Source of the DNA: Streptomyces sp. CB02056
GTDB taxonomy: Bacteria; Actinomycetota; Actinomycetes; Streptomycetales; Streptomycetaceae
Direction: 5' to 3'
Length of the DNA: 64,000 nt
Assembly (NCBI RefSeq): GCF_001905545.1
Contig: NZ_LIPD01000007.1
Coordinates: 1-64,000 of the forward strand
This document shows, in pieces, positions 24,131 to 31,893 of the stretch (its first letter is position 1; each line of letters opens with the position of its first letter). The position numbers were made by a program, and so were the translations under genes. The notes below the pieces were generated by a model. The model saw nothing but the letters and a program-made list of their open reading frames with translations. It did no database searches and had not been told where the DNA came from.

Positions 24131-24900
24131 TCGCGGTCCTCCCCGGCACCGGGCACCGGGTCGTAGCGGTAGCCGACGCCCCACACCGTGCTGATCATCC
24201 GCGGGGCGGCGGGATCGTCCTCGATCTTCTCGCGCAGGCGCCGCACGTGGACGGTGACGGTGGAGAGGTCACCGAAGTCCCAGCCCCAGACGCGGGCCAT
24301 CAGCTCCTGGCGGGAGAACACCGTCCCGGGGAACCGCAGGAGGAAGGCCAGCAGGTCGAACTCCCGTGCCGTCAGGGACAGTTCCCTCCCGGAACGGTGA
24401 GCGCGACGGGCCGGCCCGTCGAGGGTGATGTCCCCGGAGCGGACGGGCCCGGCCGGGGCGCCCGTCGCGGGTGCCGCCACGCGCGAGCGCCGCAGCACCG
24501 ACTGGACCCGCAGGACGAGTTCGCGTGGACTGAACGGCTTGGTGACGTAGTCGTCGGCGCCCAGCTCCAGGCCGAGGACGCGGTCGGCCTCGTCACTCCT
24601 GGCGGTGAGCAGCACGACCGGCAGCTCCCCGCCGGCGGCCTGGCCGCGCAGCCGCCGCAGCACCTCCAGGCCGTCGATGCCCGGGAGCATCAGGTCCAGG
24701 ACCACGAGGTCCGGCTGGTGGGCCCGGGCGAGGGCGAGCCCCCGCGGACCGTCGGCGGCGTGGTCGACGCGGTGGCCGGCCCGGGTGAGGTAGCCGGCGA
24801 CGACCTCGGCCACGGTCGGGTCGTCGTCGATCACCAGGATGCGGCCGGCGGCCGACGGCCCGGCGATGGCGGAGGGCACGTTGGCGGAGGGCTCGTTCAC
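24127..24900 (-). CDS. OmpR-family response regulator
   Basis: A 257-residue regulator. The receiver domain has ILVIDDDPTV, phospho-acceptor Asp69 in VVLDLMLPG and the conserved Lys in DYVTKPFSPREL. The C-terminal winged helix reads LTAREFDLLAFLLRFPG...VTVHVRRLREKIEDDPAAPR...GVGYRY. GTG at 24900 is chosen because a TATTCT -10 box (24908-24913) ends 7 bp before it, indicating a leaderless message; the frame upstream of 24900 is non-coding. Together with the coupled kinase it probably controls the adjoining glycosyltransferase region through the TCCGTAAGG elements described separately. Confidence 0.92.
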   Translation of the reverse strand: MNEPSANVPSAIAGPSAAGRILVIDDDPTVAEVVAGYLTRAGHRVDHAADGPRGLALARAHQPDLVVLDLMLPGIDGLEVLRRLRGQAAGGELPVVLLTARSDEADRVLGLELGADDYVTKPFSPRELVLRVQSVLRRSRVAAPATGAPAGPVRSGDITLDGPARRAHRSGRELSLTAREFDLLAFLLRFPGTVFSRQELMARVWGWDFGDLSTVTVHVRRLREKIEDDPAAPRMISTVWGVGYRYDPVPGAGEDRE

Positions 24901-24960
24901 CCCGCCGAGAATAGGCGCCGGACGCCGGTGCCGACGCCGCCGCCGTCCCCCCGTTCGACC

Positions 24961-24968
24961 TCCGTAAG
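24961..24968 (+). promoter_or_regulatory. TCCGTAAG element, copy 1
   Basis: One of three identical octamers in 4.7 kb. It lies in the divergent gap between the response regulator and the glycosyltransferase, about 50 bp upstream of the regulator's -10 box. Candidate response-regulator binding half-site, possibly for autoregulation. Confidence 0.4.
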
Positions 24969-25063
24969 ATCCTGGGCCCCGTCCGCACACCCGTCCGCAC
25001 ACCGGTCCGCACCGGTGCGGCCCCCGACGGCTCACCGGTGGGCCGTCGGCGCGACGTTCGGCT

Positions 25064-25111
25064 TCCGTAAGGCTGCGGCACCACCGTCCCGGGCCGACAC
25101 GCCCTTAGCGT
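25064..25111 (+). promoter_or_regulatory. TCCGTAAGG element and leaderless promoter of glycosyltransferase
   Basis: TCCGTAAGGC at 25064-25073 is followed 42 bp later by a TAGCGT -10 box (25106-25111), then 7 bp to the GTG at 25119. The same element precedes the MTA-phosphorylase -10 at nearly the same distance, suggesting shared activation or repression by the adjacent response regulator. Confidence 0.5.
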
Positions 25112-25118
25112 GGCCGAC

Positions 25119-26459
25119 GTGACCTCCGCTACCCCTCGTTCGTCCGGTGTCGATGTCGTCCTGCCCTGCCTCGACGAGGCCGAGGCGCTGCCCTGGGTGC
25201 TCGGGCGCATCCCGCCCGGCTGGCGGGCCATCGTCGTGGACAACGGCTCGCGGGACGGCTCGGCCGAACTCGCCCGATCGCTCGGAGCGACCGTGGTCGA
25301 GGAGTCCCGGCGCGGGTTCGGCGCCGCCTGCCACGCCGGGCTCCTCGCCGCCACCGCCGAGCTGGTCTGCTTCCTGGACTGTGACGGCTCGCTCGACCCC
25401 GCCCAACTGCCCCGGGTCACCGCTCCGGTGGCCGACGGCACGGCGGACCTCGTCCTCGGCCGCCGCCGGCCGGTGAGCACGGGCGCCTGGCCCGTGCACG
25501 CACGGCTCGCCAACACCGTGCTGGCCCGCCGGCTGCGGGCCCGCACCGGCGCCCCGCTGCACGACCTGGGCCCGATGCGGGCCGCCCGACGGGAACGCCT
25601 GCTGGCGCTCGGCCTGGGCGACCGCCGCTCCGGATACCCGCTGGAGATGGTGCTCGCCGCCTCGGCCGCCGGCATGCGGATCACCGAGACCTCCGTCGAC
25701 TACCTGCCGCGCGCGGGCCGTTCGAAGGTCACCGGCACGGTGCGCGGCACCCGGCAGGCGATCCGGGACATGCGGGCCGTGCTCGCCGCCCCGCCGCCCA
25801 CCCTGCTGGTCATCGCCAAGTCGCCCGTACCCGGCCGGGTGAAGACCCGGCTCACCCCGGCCTGCACGCCCCAGCAGGCGGCGGCGCTGGCCGAGGCCGC
25901 GCTCTCCGACACCCTGCACACCCTGGCCACCGTGCCGGCCGGACGGCGCCTGCTGGTCCTGGACGGCGAACCGGGCCGCTGGCTGCCGCCCGGGTGGCAG
26001 GTGCTTCCGCAGAGCGGCGGCGGACTGGACGCCCGGCTGGCGGCGGCCTTCGGCCACGCGGCCCGGCTGGCCCCGCACGCGCCCGCGCTGCTGGTCGGCA
26101 TGGACACCCCGCAGCTCAGCGCGGCCACCCTGGCCGAGCCGCTCTCCCCGGCGGGCCGGGCCGGGGCCGACGCCTGGTACGGGCCCGCGACCGACGGCGG
26201 CTTCTGGGCCCTCGGCCTGGCCCGGCCGACCGAGGACCTCGCCCGCCGGCTCCTCCTCGGGGTACCGATGTCGACCCCGGACACGGGGCAGGTGCTCCTC
26301 GACCGGCTCGGGGCGGCCGGCCTGACGGTGCGCTCCCTGCCCGAAGCCACCGACGTGGACACCGTCGAGGACGCCCTGCTGGTCGCCTCCCAGGCGCCGC
26401 GGAGCCGGTTCGCCGCCCGCCTGCGCTCGTTCCGCACCGTCCCCGAGGTGGCGGGTTGA
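25119..26459 (+). CDS. Fused GT2 glycosyltransferase and DUF2064 (TIGR04282-type) protein
   Basis: A 446-residue two-domain protein. Residues 1-~225 form a GT2 glycosyltransferase with VDNGSRDGSAELARSLGA, a DCDGSLD nucleotide/metal motif and the acceptor region DLGPMRAARRERL. Residues ~226-440 match the DUF2064/TIGR04282 nucleotidyl/glycosyl-transferase-like family: LLVIAKSPVPGRVKTRLTPA, VGMDTPQL, ATDGGFWALGLARP and DVDTVEDAL. I start at GTG 25119, not 25110, because the -10 box overlaps 25110. The stop overlaps the next gene (TTGA at 26456-26459). It likely transfers an activated sugar to a lipid or small acceptor. Confidence 0.83.
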   Translation: MTSATPRSSGVDVVLPCLDEAEALPWVLGRIPPGWRAIVVDNGSRDGSAELARSLGATVVEESRRGFGAACHAGLLAATAELVCFLDCDGSLDPAQLPRVTAPVADGTADLVLGRRRPVSTGAWPVHARLANTVLARRLRARTGAPLHDLGPMRAARRERLLALGLGDRRSGYPLEMVLAASAAGMRITETSVDYLPRAGRSKVTGTVRGTRQAIRDMRAVLAAPPPTLLVIAKSPVPGRVKTRLTPACTPQQAAALAEAALSDTLHTLATVPAGRRLLVLDGEPGRWLPPGWQVLPQSGGGLDARLAAAFGHAARLAPHAPALLVGMDTPQLSAATLAEPLSPAGRAGADAWYGPATDGGFWALGLARPTEDLARRLLLGVPMSTPDTGQVLLDRLGAAGLTVRSLPEATDVDTVEDALLVASQAPRSRFAARLRSFRTVPEVAG

Positions 26460-27127
26460 CCGGCACCTCGACGGCATGGATCGACGACCCGTTCGCCGAC
26501 GCCGTCCGCACCGGACGCGGTCCGCTGTGGCTGCGCGGCGACGACGGACGCCGGATCCCGCTCGACATCGAACGCTGGTGCGCACCGGCCGCCGGCGGCG
26601 ACCACAGCCTCTTGATGCGCTGCTTCCACCTGTCCGCGCCCGTCGTGGACCTCGGCTGCGGACCCGGCCGACTGGTCGCCGCGCTCCTCGCCGTGGGCGT
26701 CCCGGCCCTCGGCGTCGACGTCACCCCGGCGGCCGTCGCCCGTACCCTGGGCCTCGGCGGCGCGGCCCTCTGCCGGTCGGTGTTCGACCGGCTGCCCGCC
26801 GAGGGCCGCTGGGGTGCGGCCCTGCTCGCGGACGGCAACCTCGGCATCGGCGGGAACCCGGAGGCCCTGCTGCGGCGTGCGGCCGAACTCATCGCGCCGG
26901 ACGGGCTGTTGCTGGTGGAGGTCGAGCCGCGCGAGGTCGACGAACGCGTCACCGTCCGGGTCGAGGGCCCGGACGGCCGGCTCGGCCCGCCCTTCGCCTG
27001 GGCACGCCTCGGCGCCAGGGCCGCCGCACGACGGGCCTACGGCGCCGGGCTCGTCGAAGCGGAACGCTGGACCTCCCACGGCCGACGCTTCCTCACCCTG
27101 CGCCGCCGCACCGCGCCCGCCCGCTGA
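26456..27127 (+). CDS. Class I SAM-dependent methyltransferase
   Basis: A 223-residue methyltransferase with motif I VVDLGCGPGRLVAALLAVGV, motif II LGVDVTPAAVARTLGLG and post-motif LLADGNLGIGGNPEALLRRA...DGLLLVEVEP. The only good start is TTG at 26456, overlapping the glycosyltransferase stop in a TTGA junction, which implies translational coupling. It probably acts in the same pathway as the fused glycosyltransferase, methylating its sugar or acceptor. Confidence 0.83.
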   Translation: MTGTSTAWIDDPFADAVRTGRGPLWLRGDDGRRIPLDIERWCAPAAGGDHSLLMRCFHLSAPVVDLGCGPGRLVAALLAVGVPALGVDVTPAAVARTLGLGGAALCRSVFDRLPAEGRWGAALLADGNLGIGGNPEALLRRAAELIAPDGLLLVEVEPREVDERVTVRVEGPDGRLGPPFAWARLGARAAARRAYGAGLVEAERWTSHGRRFLTLRRRTAPAR

Positions 27128-27218
27128 GAGTGCCCGCCATCACCACCCGTCGGCCGACCTCTCTCGCCCTACGCCCTTCGACCGGTTCACCCGCACTCAC
27201 GATCCGACCCGCGCCGCT

Positions 27219-27255
27219 CCGTCAGACCCCGTCAGACCCCGTCAGACTCCGTCAG
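27219..27255 (+). repeat. 10-bp tandem repeat at convergent gene ends
   Basis: CCGTCAGACC-type units repeat about four times with one or two changes, running over the stop codon of the GT-C gene (27252). It is short and of unknown role. Confidence 0.75.
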
Positions 27256-28589
27256 TTCCCGGCCCCCGCCACGGCGGCGACCCGCCCCGTACGGAGCTGG
27301 CGCAGCAGCGGGACCAGGAGGACGACGCACAGGGCCGTGCCGTAGGCGAACTGCTGCGCCGCCGGGCCCTGCACCAGGTAGAGCGCCTGCCCGGCGGCCG
27401 GGACGGCCAGCCACTCCCAGCGGCCGTCGAGCGCCACCAGCGCGACCACCAGCAGCCCGTACCAGGGGTAGGAGGGCGCGACCAGCAGCAGCGCCGTGCC
27501 CGTCACCAGGAGCGCGCCGGCCCACGGCTCACTCCGGTCGCCCCGGCGGAGGACCCGGACCGCCACGGCCGCCAGGACGAGCGCCGCCGCCCACGGTGCG
27601 AGGCGGTCGGACAGCACCAGCCTGAGCAGCCCGAACCGGTCGATGTGGCCCTGCTCGTAGCCCTCCTCCTTCAGGTAGCCCGGCAGGTAGCCCAGGACCG
27701 AGGTGCCCGAGGCCACGACGTACGGGAGGTAGGACAGGGCGAAGGCGCCGAGCGCGGATCCGACCAGCAGGACGTCCTTCCGGGAAGGGCGCCGGGCCGA
27801 CAGGCCCGCCAGCGCGCCGGGGAGGACGAGGGCCGGCAGCAGCTTGGTCGCGACCGCGCCGCCCAGGAGGAGCCCCCCTCGCACGGCTCTCCCGCGCGCC
27901 GCGCAGCCGAGTCCGGCGACCGTCAGCAGGGCTCCGAGCGTGTCCACGTGCGCGTCGTTGACCGCCCACACGGCCACGCCGGGGAACCACCCCCACAACG
28001 CGGCTCGCCACCGCTCCCGCCCCACCCTCAGCAGCAGGGCGGTCGTCGCCACCGCCAGCACCGCACCGCCGGCCTGCACCCCGCGGACCCCGCCGCCGAA
28101 CGGGTGCAGGACGACGAACCAGACCTGTGCCACCGGCGGATAGATGGTGTGCACGGCCGGCCGGTTGATCCGGGTGCAGTCCCCGGCCGTGGTGCGCCGC
28201 TCGTCCCAGCCCGTGCAGCCGTCACCGACCGGGAAGAGCCCCGGGTCACGCAACCGGGCCAGCGCCGGATCGTCCGGGGTGTGGGCGTAGGGCGAGATCC
28301 CGGCCGCCTGGACCCGGCCGTCCCAGACGTAGCGGTAGGCGTCGTCACTGGTGCGGGGTGGGGCCAGCAGCCCGACGGCGGCGACGGCCACGGCGCCGGC
28401 CAGGACCAGCGGCGCGACCAGCCGACCGGGCACCCTGCGCAGCAGCACCACCGCGACCGCGAAGAGGGCCGTGTCGAGGAGGTACCAGACGGCGAGCGGC
28501 ACGAAGCCGCCGTCGGTGACGGTCAGTGCCAGAGCGCTGACCAGGGCCGCGAGCGCGAGCGCGCAGGACGGAACGGTACGGTCGATCAT
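27252..28589 (-). CDS. GT87-like polyprenyl-phosphate glycosyltransferase
   Basis: A 445-residue GT-C membrane protein with about 10-12 helices. The first outside loop has the acidic TSDDAYRYVWDGRVQAAGIS, then SPYAHTPDDPALARL, typical of GT87/mannosyltransferase enzymes that use polyprenyl-phospho sugars on the outer face. Also supportive are HTIYPPVAQVWF and AVNDAHVDTLGALLTVAGLG. The ATG at 28589 follows GGGAGG. It is downstream of the MTA-phosphorylase gene by 62 bp on the same strand and converges with the methyltransferase. Its partner could be the fused GT2 enzyme that primes the lipid carrier. Confidence 0.82.
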   Translation of the reverse strand: MIDRTVPSCALALAALVSALALTVTDGGFVPLAVWYLLDTALFAVAVVLLRRVPGRLVAPLVLAGAVAVAAVGLLAPPRTSDDAYRYVWDGRVQAAGISPYAHTPDDPALARLRDPGLFPVGDGCTGWDERRTTAGDCTRINRPAVHTIYPPVAQVWFVVLHPFGGGVRGVQAGGAVLAVATTALLLRVGRERWRAALWGWFPGVAVWAVNDAHVDTLGALLTVAGLGCAARGRAVRGGLLLGGAVATKLLPALVLPGALAGLSARRPSRKDVLLVGSALGAFALSYLPYVVASGTSVLGYLPGYLKEEGYEQGHIDRFGLLRLVLSDRLAPWAAALVLAAVAVRVLRRGDRSEPWAGALLVTGTALLLVAPSYPWYGLLVVALVALDGRWEWLAVPAAGQALYLVQGPAAQQFAYGTALCVVLLVPLLRQLRTGRVAAVAGAGN

Positions 28590-28651
28590 CCTGCCCAACC
28601 TCCCGGTGATGAAGTCTCGCGGCCCCGGCGTTCCCTCGCCGGGGTGGGGCG

Positions 28652-29509
28652 TCAGACGCCGGGGACCCCCGGAAGACCGGTCGTGAGACCGTCCAGGGCG
28701 TGCGGGCAGGGGCACTCGCGCACCAGCGGCAGCCGTTCCACCGCCTTGAACAGCACGGTGCGCAGCCGGTCGACGTTGCGGGCGAACTCCTTCAGCACCT
28801 CGCCGTGGGTGACGCCCGCGCCGCTCTCCACCCCGGCGTCGAGATCCGTGACCAGGGCCAGCGAGGCGTAGCAGAGCCCGAGTTCACGGGCGAGGACGGC
28901 CTCCGGATGTCCCGTCATGCCGACCACCGACCAGCCGTTGGCGGTGAACCAGCGGGACTCGGCGCGGGTGGAGAAGCGCGGGCCCTCGATCACCACCAGG
29001 GTGCCGCCGTCGACCGGCTCCCAGGCCGCCTCCCGGGCGGCCTCCAGCGCCGCCTTCCGCCCCGCCGGGCAGTACGGGTCGGCCATGGACACGTGCACCA
29101 CCTCCGGCACCGTGCCGTCCGGCAGCGGCAGGCCGTCGTAGAAGGTCTGCGGGCGCCCCGAGGTCCGGTCCACGAACTGGTCGGGCACCAGCAGCGTGCC
29201 CGGCCCGTACTCCGGGCGCAGCCCGCCCACCGCGCACGGCGCGACCACCTGCCGCACACCCAGCGTGTGCAGCGCCCACAGGTTGGCGCGGTAGTTGATC
29301 CGGTGCGGGGGAAGCCGGTGGCCGCGCCCGTGCCGGGGCAGGAACGCGACCCGGCGGCCGACCGCCTCTCCCACGAACACCGCGTCGCTCGGTTCGCCGT
29401 ACGGGGTGTCCACCCGTACCTCGGTCACGTCGTCCAGCAGCTCGTAGAGCCCGGAGCCACCGATGACGCCCACCTCGGCGCTCGGCGGGACGTCCTGGTC
29501 GACCGTCAT
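28652..29509 (-). CDS. MTA phosphorylase/purine nucleoside phosphorylase family
   Basis: A 285-residue MTAP homologue: VIGGSGLYELLDDVTEV, phosphate-binding PRHGRGHRLPPHRINYRANL, CAVGGLRPEYGPGTLLVPDQ, IEGPRFSTRAESRWF and VGMTGHPEAVLARELGLCYA. It should cleave 5'-methylthioadenosine, or another 5'-modified adenosine, to adenine and a 5-modified ribose-1-phosphate. The ATG at 29509 has GAGAAGAGAGG upstream and a TAGAGT -10 box at 29549-29554. Its place in a glycosyltransferase cluster suggests it may supply an unusual ribosyl unit rather than serve only in salvage; that is inference. Confidence 0.9.
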   Translation of the reverse strand: MTVDQDVPPSAEVGVIGGSGLYELLDDVTEVRVDTPYGEPSDAVFVGEAVGRRVAFLPRHGRGHRLPPHRINYRANLWALHTLGVRQVVAPCAVGGLRPEYGPGTLLVPDQFVDRTSGRPQTFYDGLPLPDGTVPEVVHVSMADPYCPAGRKAALEAAREAAWEPVDGGTLVVIEGPRFSTRAESRWFTANGWSVVGMTGHPEAVLARELGLCYASLALVTDLDAGVESGAGVTHGEVLKEFARNVDRLRTVLFKAVERLPLVRECPCPHALDGLTTGLPGVPGV

Positions 29510-29548
29510 CCCGGTCCACCTCTCTTCTCGGGAACAGCCTCCCGGCCA

Positions 29549-29595
29549 ACTCTAGGAACGGACCGGGCCGGAACCGGGGCACCATGCCTTACGGA
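29549..29595 (-). promoter_or_regulatory. TCCGTAAGG element and promoter of MTA phosphorylase gene
   Basis: On the minus strand TCCGTAAGGC begins at 29595 and is followed 41 bp later by TAGAGT (29554-29549). It sits directly after the stop codon of the preceding membrane-protein gene and gives the MTAP-GT87 pair its own promoter. Same element and spacing as upstream of the fused glycosyltransferase. Confidence 0.5.
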
Positions 29596-30108
29596 TCACG
29601 AACGTCCCCGCGCCGCCGGCCCGCGGCGGGGCTTGTGCGACCGTCCCCGCCAGGCGGTCGCGGCGAGCAGGCAGAGCGCCGAGACGGCGAAGAACGCCGC
29701 GGTCAGCAGCAGCCAGCGCCCGAGGAAGACGTCCGGGTCCAGGCCGGTGGCAGAGCGGTACCCGGGGACGCGACGCAGGACGAGCGGGTACCAGACGACC
29801 AGCAGCAGCAGCGAGAGGAACGCGGGGACGCGGACGTAGTTGACCGCCGGCATCCGGTGCGTACCGCCCGCGGGAGCCTGGCGGACACCCGTCAGGGCCT
29901 GGGCGGCCCGGTCGGTGAGCGTGTAGAGCGGCAGCAGGACCAGGTCGTGGAGCAGCGCGGCCCCGACGAACCAGATCACGACGCCGAGCGGATCGCCCTT
30001 GAGGAGGCGGATCCCGGCGTACAGGGCCAGGGCGAAGGAACACAGGAGGAGGAGCAGGTGCAGGGGGGATGCGCCGTAGCGCTCGCGGAGGCCGCTGCGG
30101 CGCTTCAT
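29596..30108 (-). CDS. Hypothetical four-helix membrane protein
   Basis: A 170-residue membrane protein with four hydrophobic helices (SPLHLLLLLCSFALALYAGI, LGVVIWFVGAALLHDLVLLP, VPAFLSLLLLVVWYPLVLRR, LLLTAAFFAVSALCLLAATA). The ATG overlaps the stop of the molybdopterin oxidoreductase gene in an ATGA junction, so it is a coupled accessory subunit or assembly partner of that enzyme. A histidine in the second helix (LLHDLV) could be structural or haem-related, which I cannot judge. Basic C-terminal tail. Confidence 0.75.
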   Translation of the reverse strand: MKRRSGLRERYGASPLHLLLLLCSFALALYAGIRLLKGDPLGVVIWFVGAALLHDLVLLPLYTLTDRAAQALTGVRQAPAGGTHRMPAVNYVRVPAFLSLLLLVVWYPLVLRRVPGYRSATGLDPDVFLGRWLLLTAAFFAVSALCLLAATAWRGRSHKPRRGPAARGRS

Positions 30109-31640
30109 CCGGTGGCTCCGAAGGTGAGGCGGGTGACCCATTTGGTGTTGTGGACACCGGGGTTGGCGGGAACGATGATCCGGGCCGGGTAGCCGTGGTC
30201 GGGCGAGAGGTCGGCTCCGTTGACGCGCAGGGCCAGCAGGGAGCGGACGTCGCGGACCTGGTTGTCGCGCAGGACGGTGGAGGAGAAGGACCCGCCGCGT
30301 TCGACGGATTCCACGAAGACGTCCGGTGGGCTGTCGGTCAGGCCGACGAGCGCGGCCAGCTCGGTCAGCCGGACGCCGGTCCAGTCCTGGTCGGGCGTGG
30401 ACCATCCCTCGACGCAGGCGATGGGCAGGGCCGCGGTGGTCTGCGGCAGGCTCCTCAGCTGGTCCAGGGTGAGGACGGTTTCGCGGCCGGGGCCGCGGAC
30501 GGTCAGCCGCCAGTCGGGGCCGATGTCGGCGGGGCGGATGCCGACGGCGGCGGCGGTCTTGTTGATCTGGAAGCCGTTCGGGCCGTCGCCGGGCTCCTGG
30601 CCGTGCGGGGCGAGCAGCGCGGTCCTGCGCCACCATCCGCCGATGCTCTGACCGACCGTCACCGCGAACAGCGCGAGGGAGCCCGCACCGACCAGCGCGA
30701 GGGCTCCGCGCCGGGAGAGGGTCGCGGGGGCGGGGCGCGGGGAGACCAGACCGGTGTCGTCGGGCGGCTCGGGCAGCGTGTCGGCGGCGCCCGTGCGCAG
30801 TTCGGTGCGCAGGCGCCGGCTGCGCAGCGCCCGGACCATGACCGGGACGCGGAACACCACGTGGACGACGAAGGCGCCGATGAAGACCCAGGCACCGTAG
30901 TAGTGCAGGGTGTAGAAGGAGCCGGGGAAGATGTAGTGCAGCTGGATGTTGAGGATGCCGGTGGCGAACTCGAACAGCGCGCCGCCGACCAGGAGCAGCA
31001 GCGACAGGCGCTCGACCGCCTGGGCCGGCGAGCGGAGCGGGGGCCAGGCGAAGAGCTTGGGGATGACCGACCAGAGCTTGGCCAGCAGCACCGGGACCAG
31101 CACGATGCCGAGGGTCACGTGGATCCCCTGGTTCAGCCGGTAGAGCCAGCTGGGGCTGGTCGGCCAGGAGAAGAGGTAGAAGCCGAGCCAGCCCTTGTCC
31201 GGGGTCTGGTCGTTGACCGCGGCGAGGTCGGGGTTGTAGGCGGCGTAGGACAGCAGCCCGGTCACGAACACCACCGTGATCCCGGGCAGCAGCACCAGGC
31301 CGAACACCGAGGTGAGCCAGGGGCCGCGCAAGGGGCTGCGCCAGAACTCCGGGCGGGCGGGCCCGGGCGGCGGGCCGGCGGCGAGCCCGGCACGCAGGCG
31401 GGATCCCCTGGGCTTGGGGGCTGTACGCGTCGGCGCGTGAGGGGCCGGTCGCCGTCCCTCCGCGGTGTGGTCGCGCGGCGGCGCCGGGGGCTGCTCGGGC
31501 TGCCAGGGCTGCGGGAGCGGTGGCGGAGGTCCGGCGACCGGCTTGCCCGCGGAGGGCTGCGGTGCCGGAACCGGCCCGGGCTCCCGCTCGGGGCCGGGTT
31601 GCGGGCGGTGGGGTCCGTCGGCGTCGTCGTGGGCGTTCAG
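30105..31640 (-). CDS. Membrane cytochrome b-like/molybdopterin oxidoreductase
   Basis: A 511-residue protein. A Pro-rich cytoplasmic head (~95 residues) is followed by a di-haem cytochrome b-like membrane part with histidines in helices (LNQGIHVTLGIVLVPVLLAK; FYTLHYYGAWVFIGAFVVHV). A further signal-anchor-like helix follows (GALALVGAGSLALFAVTVG), then an external sulfite-oxidase-type molybdopterin domain with the molybdenum-ligand cysteine in IACVEGWS and PDHGYPARIIVPANPGVHNT near the end. A near-ideal AAGGAG lies 7 nt before a CTG at 31640 (LNAHDDADG), so CTG is the likely start; in-frame ATG (31715) and GTG (31691) lack a comparable site. It probably oxidises or reduces a periplasmic substrate using quinone. 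Confidence 0.82.
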   Translation of the reverse strand: MNAHDDADGPHRPQPGPEREPGPVPAPQPSAGKPVAGPPPPLPQPWQPEQPPAPPRDHTAEGRRPAPHAPTRTAPKPRGSRLRAGLAAGPPPGPARPEFWRSPLRGPWLTSVFGLVLLPGITVVFVTGLLSYAAYNPDLAAVNDQTPDKGWLGFYLFSWPTSPSWLYRLNQGIHVTLGIVLVPVLLAKLWSVIPKLFAWPPLRSPAQAVERLSLLLLVGGALFEFATGILNIQLHYIFPGSFYTLHYYGAWVFIGAFVVHVVFRVPVMVRALRSRRLRTELRTGAADTLPEPPDDTGLVSPRPAPATLSRRGALALVGAGSLALFAVTVGQSIGGWWRRTALLAPHGQEPGDGPNGFQINKTAAAVGIRPADIGPDWRLTVRGPGRETVLTLDQLRSLPQTTAALPIACVEGWSTPDQDWTGVRLTELAALVGLTDSPPDVFVESVERGGSFSSTVLRDNQVRDVRSLLALRVNGADLSPDHGYPARIIVPANPGVHNTKWVTRLTFGATG

Positions 31641-31893
31641 GGTGGCGCTCCTTCGCGGGTGCGTGCGGAGGCGGTTTGGCCGCGCTGACACGACCGTATG
31701 CCGCAGATCACCCATGAAGCAGCAATCAACTTATTACGGAATTTCAGGTCGCCGTCGGTCATCGAGGAAGCATCCGGCGGCTCGCCTCATGGACATGACT
31801 GCACGTCAGATCATCTTCTGCCGCGGCACCCTGGCTCGGCCGTCCGAACCCCCGCGCCGGCACGGCGCAGCAACCGGTCGCGCAGCGCCGCGG

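Noticed and set aside
22973..24900. Two-component pair considered as CutRS
   Set aside because: The kinase has three membrane helices with short loops and no paired external cysteines, and I cannot confirm the neighbours of cutRS from sequence alone, so no symbol is given.
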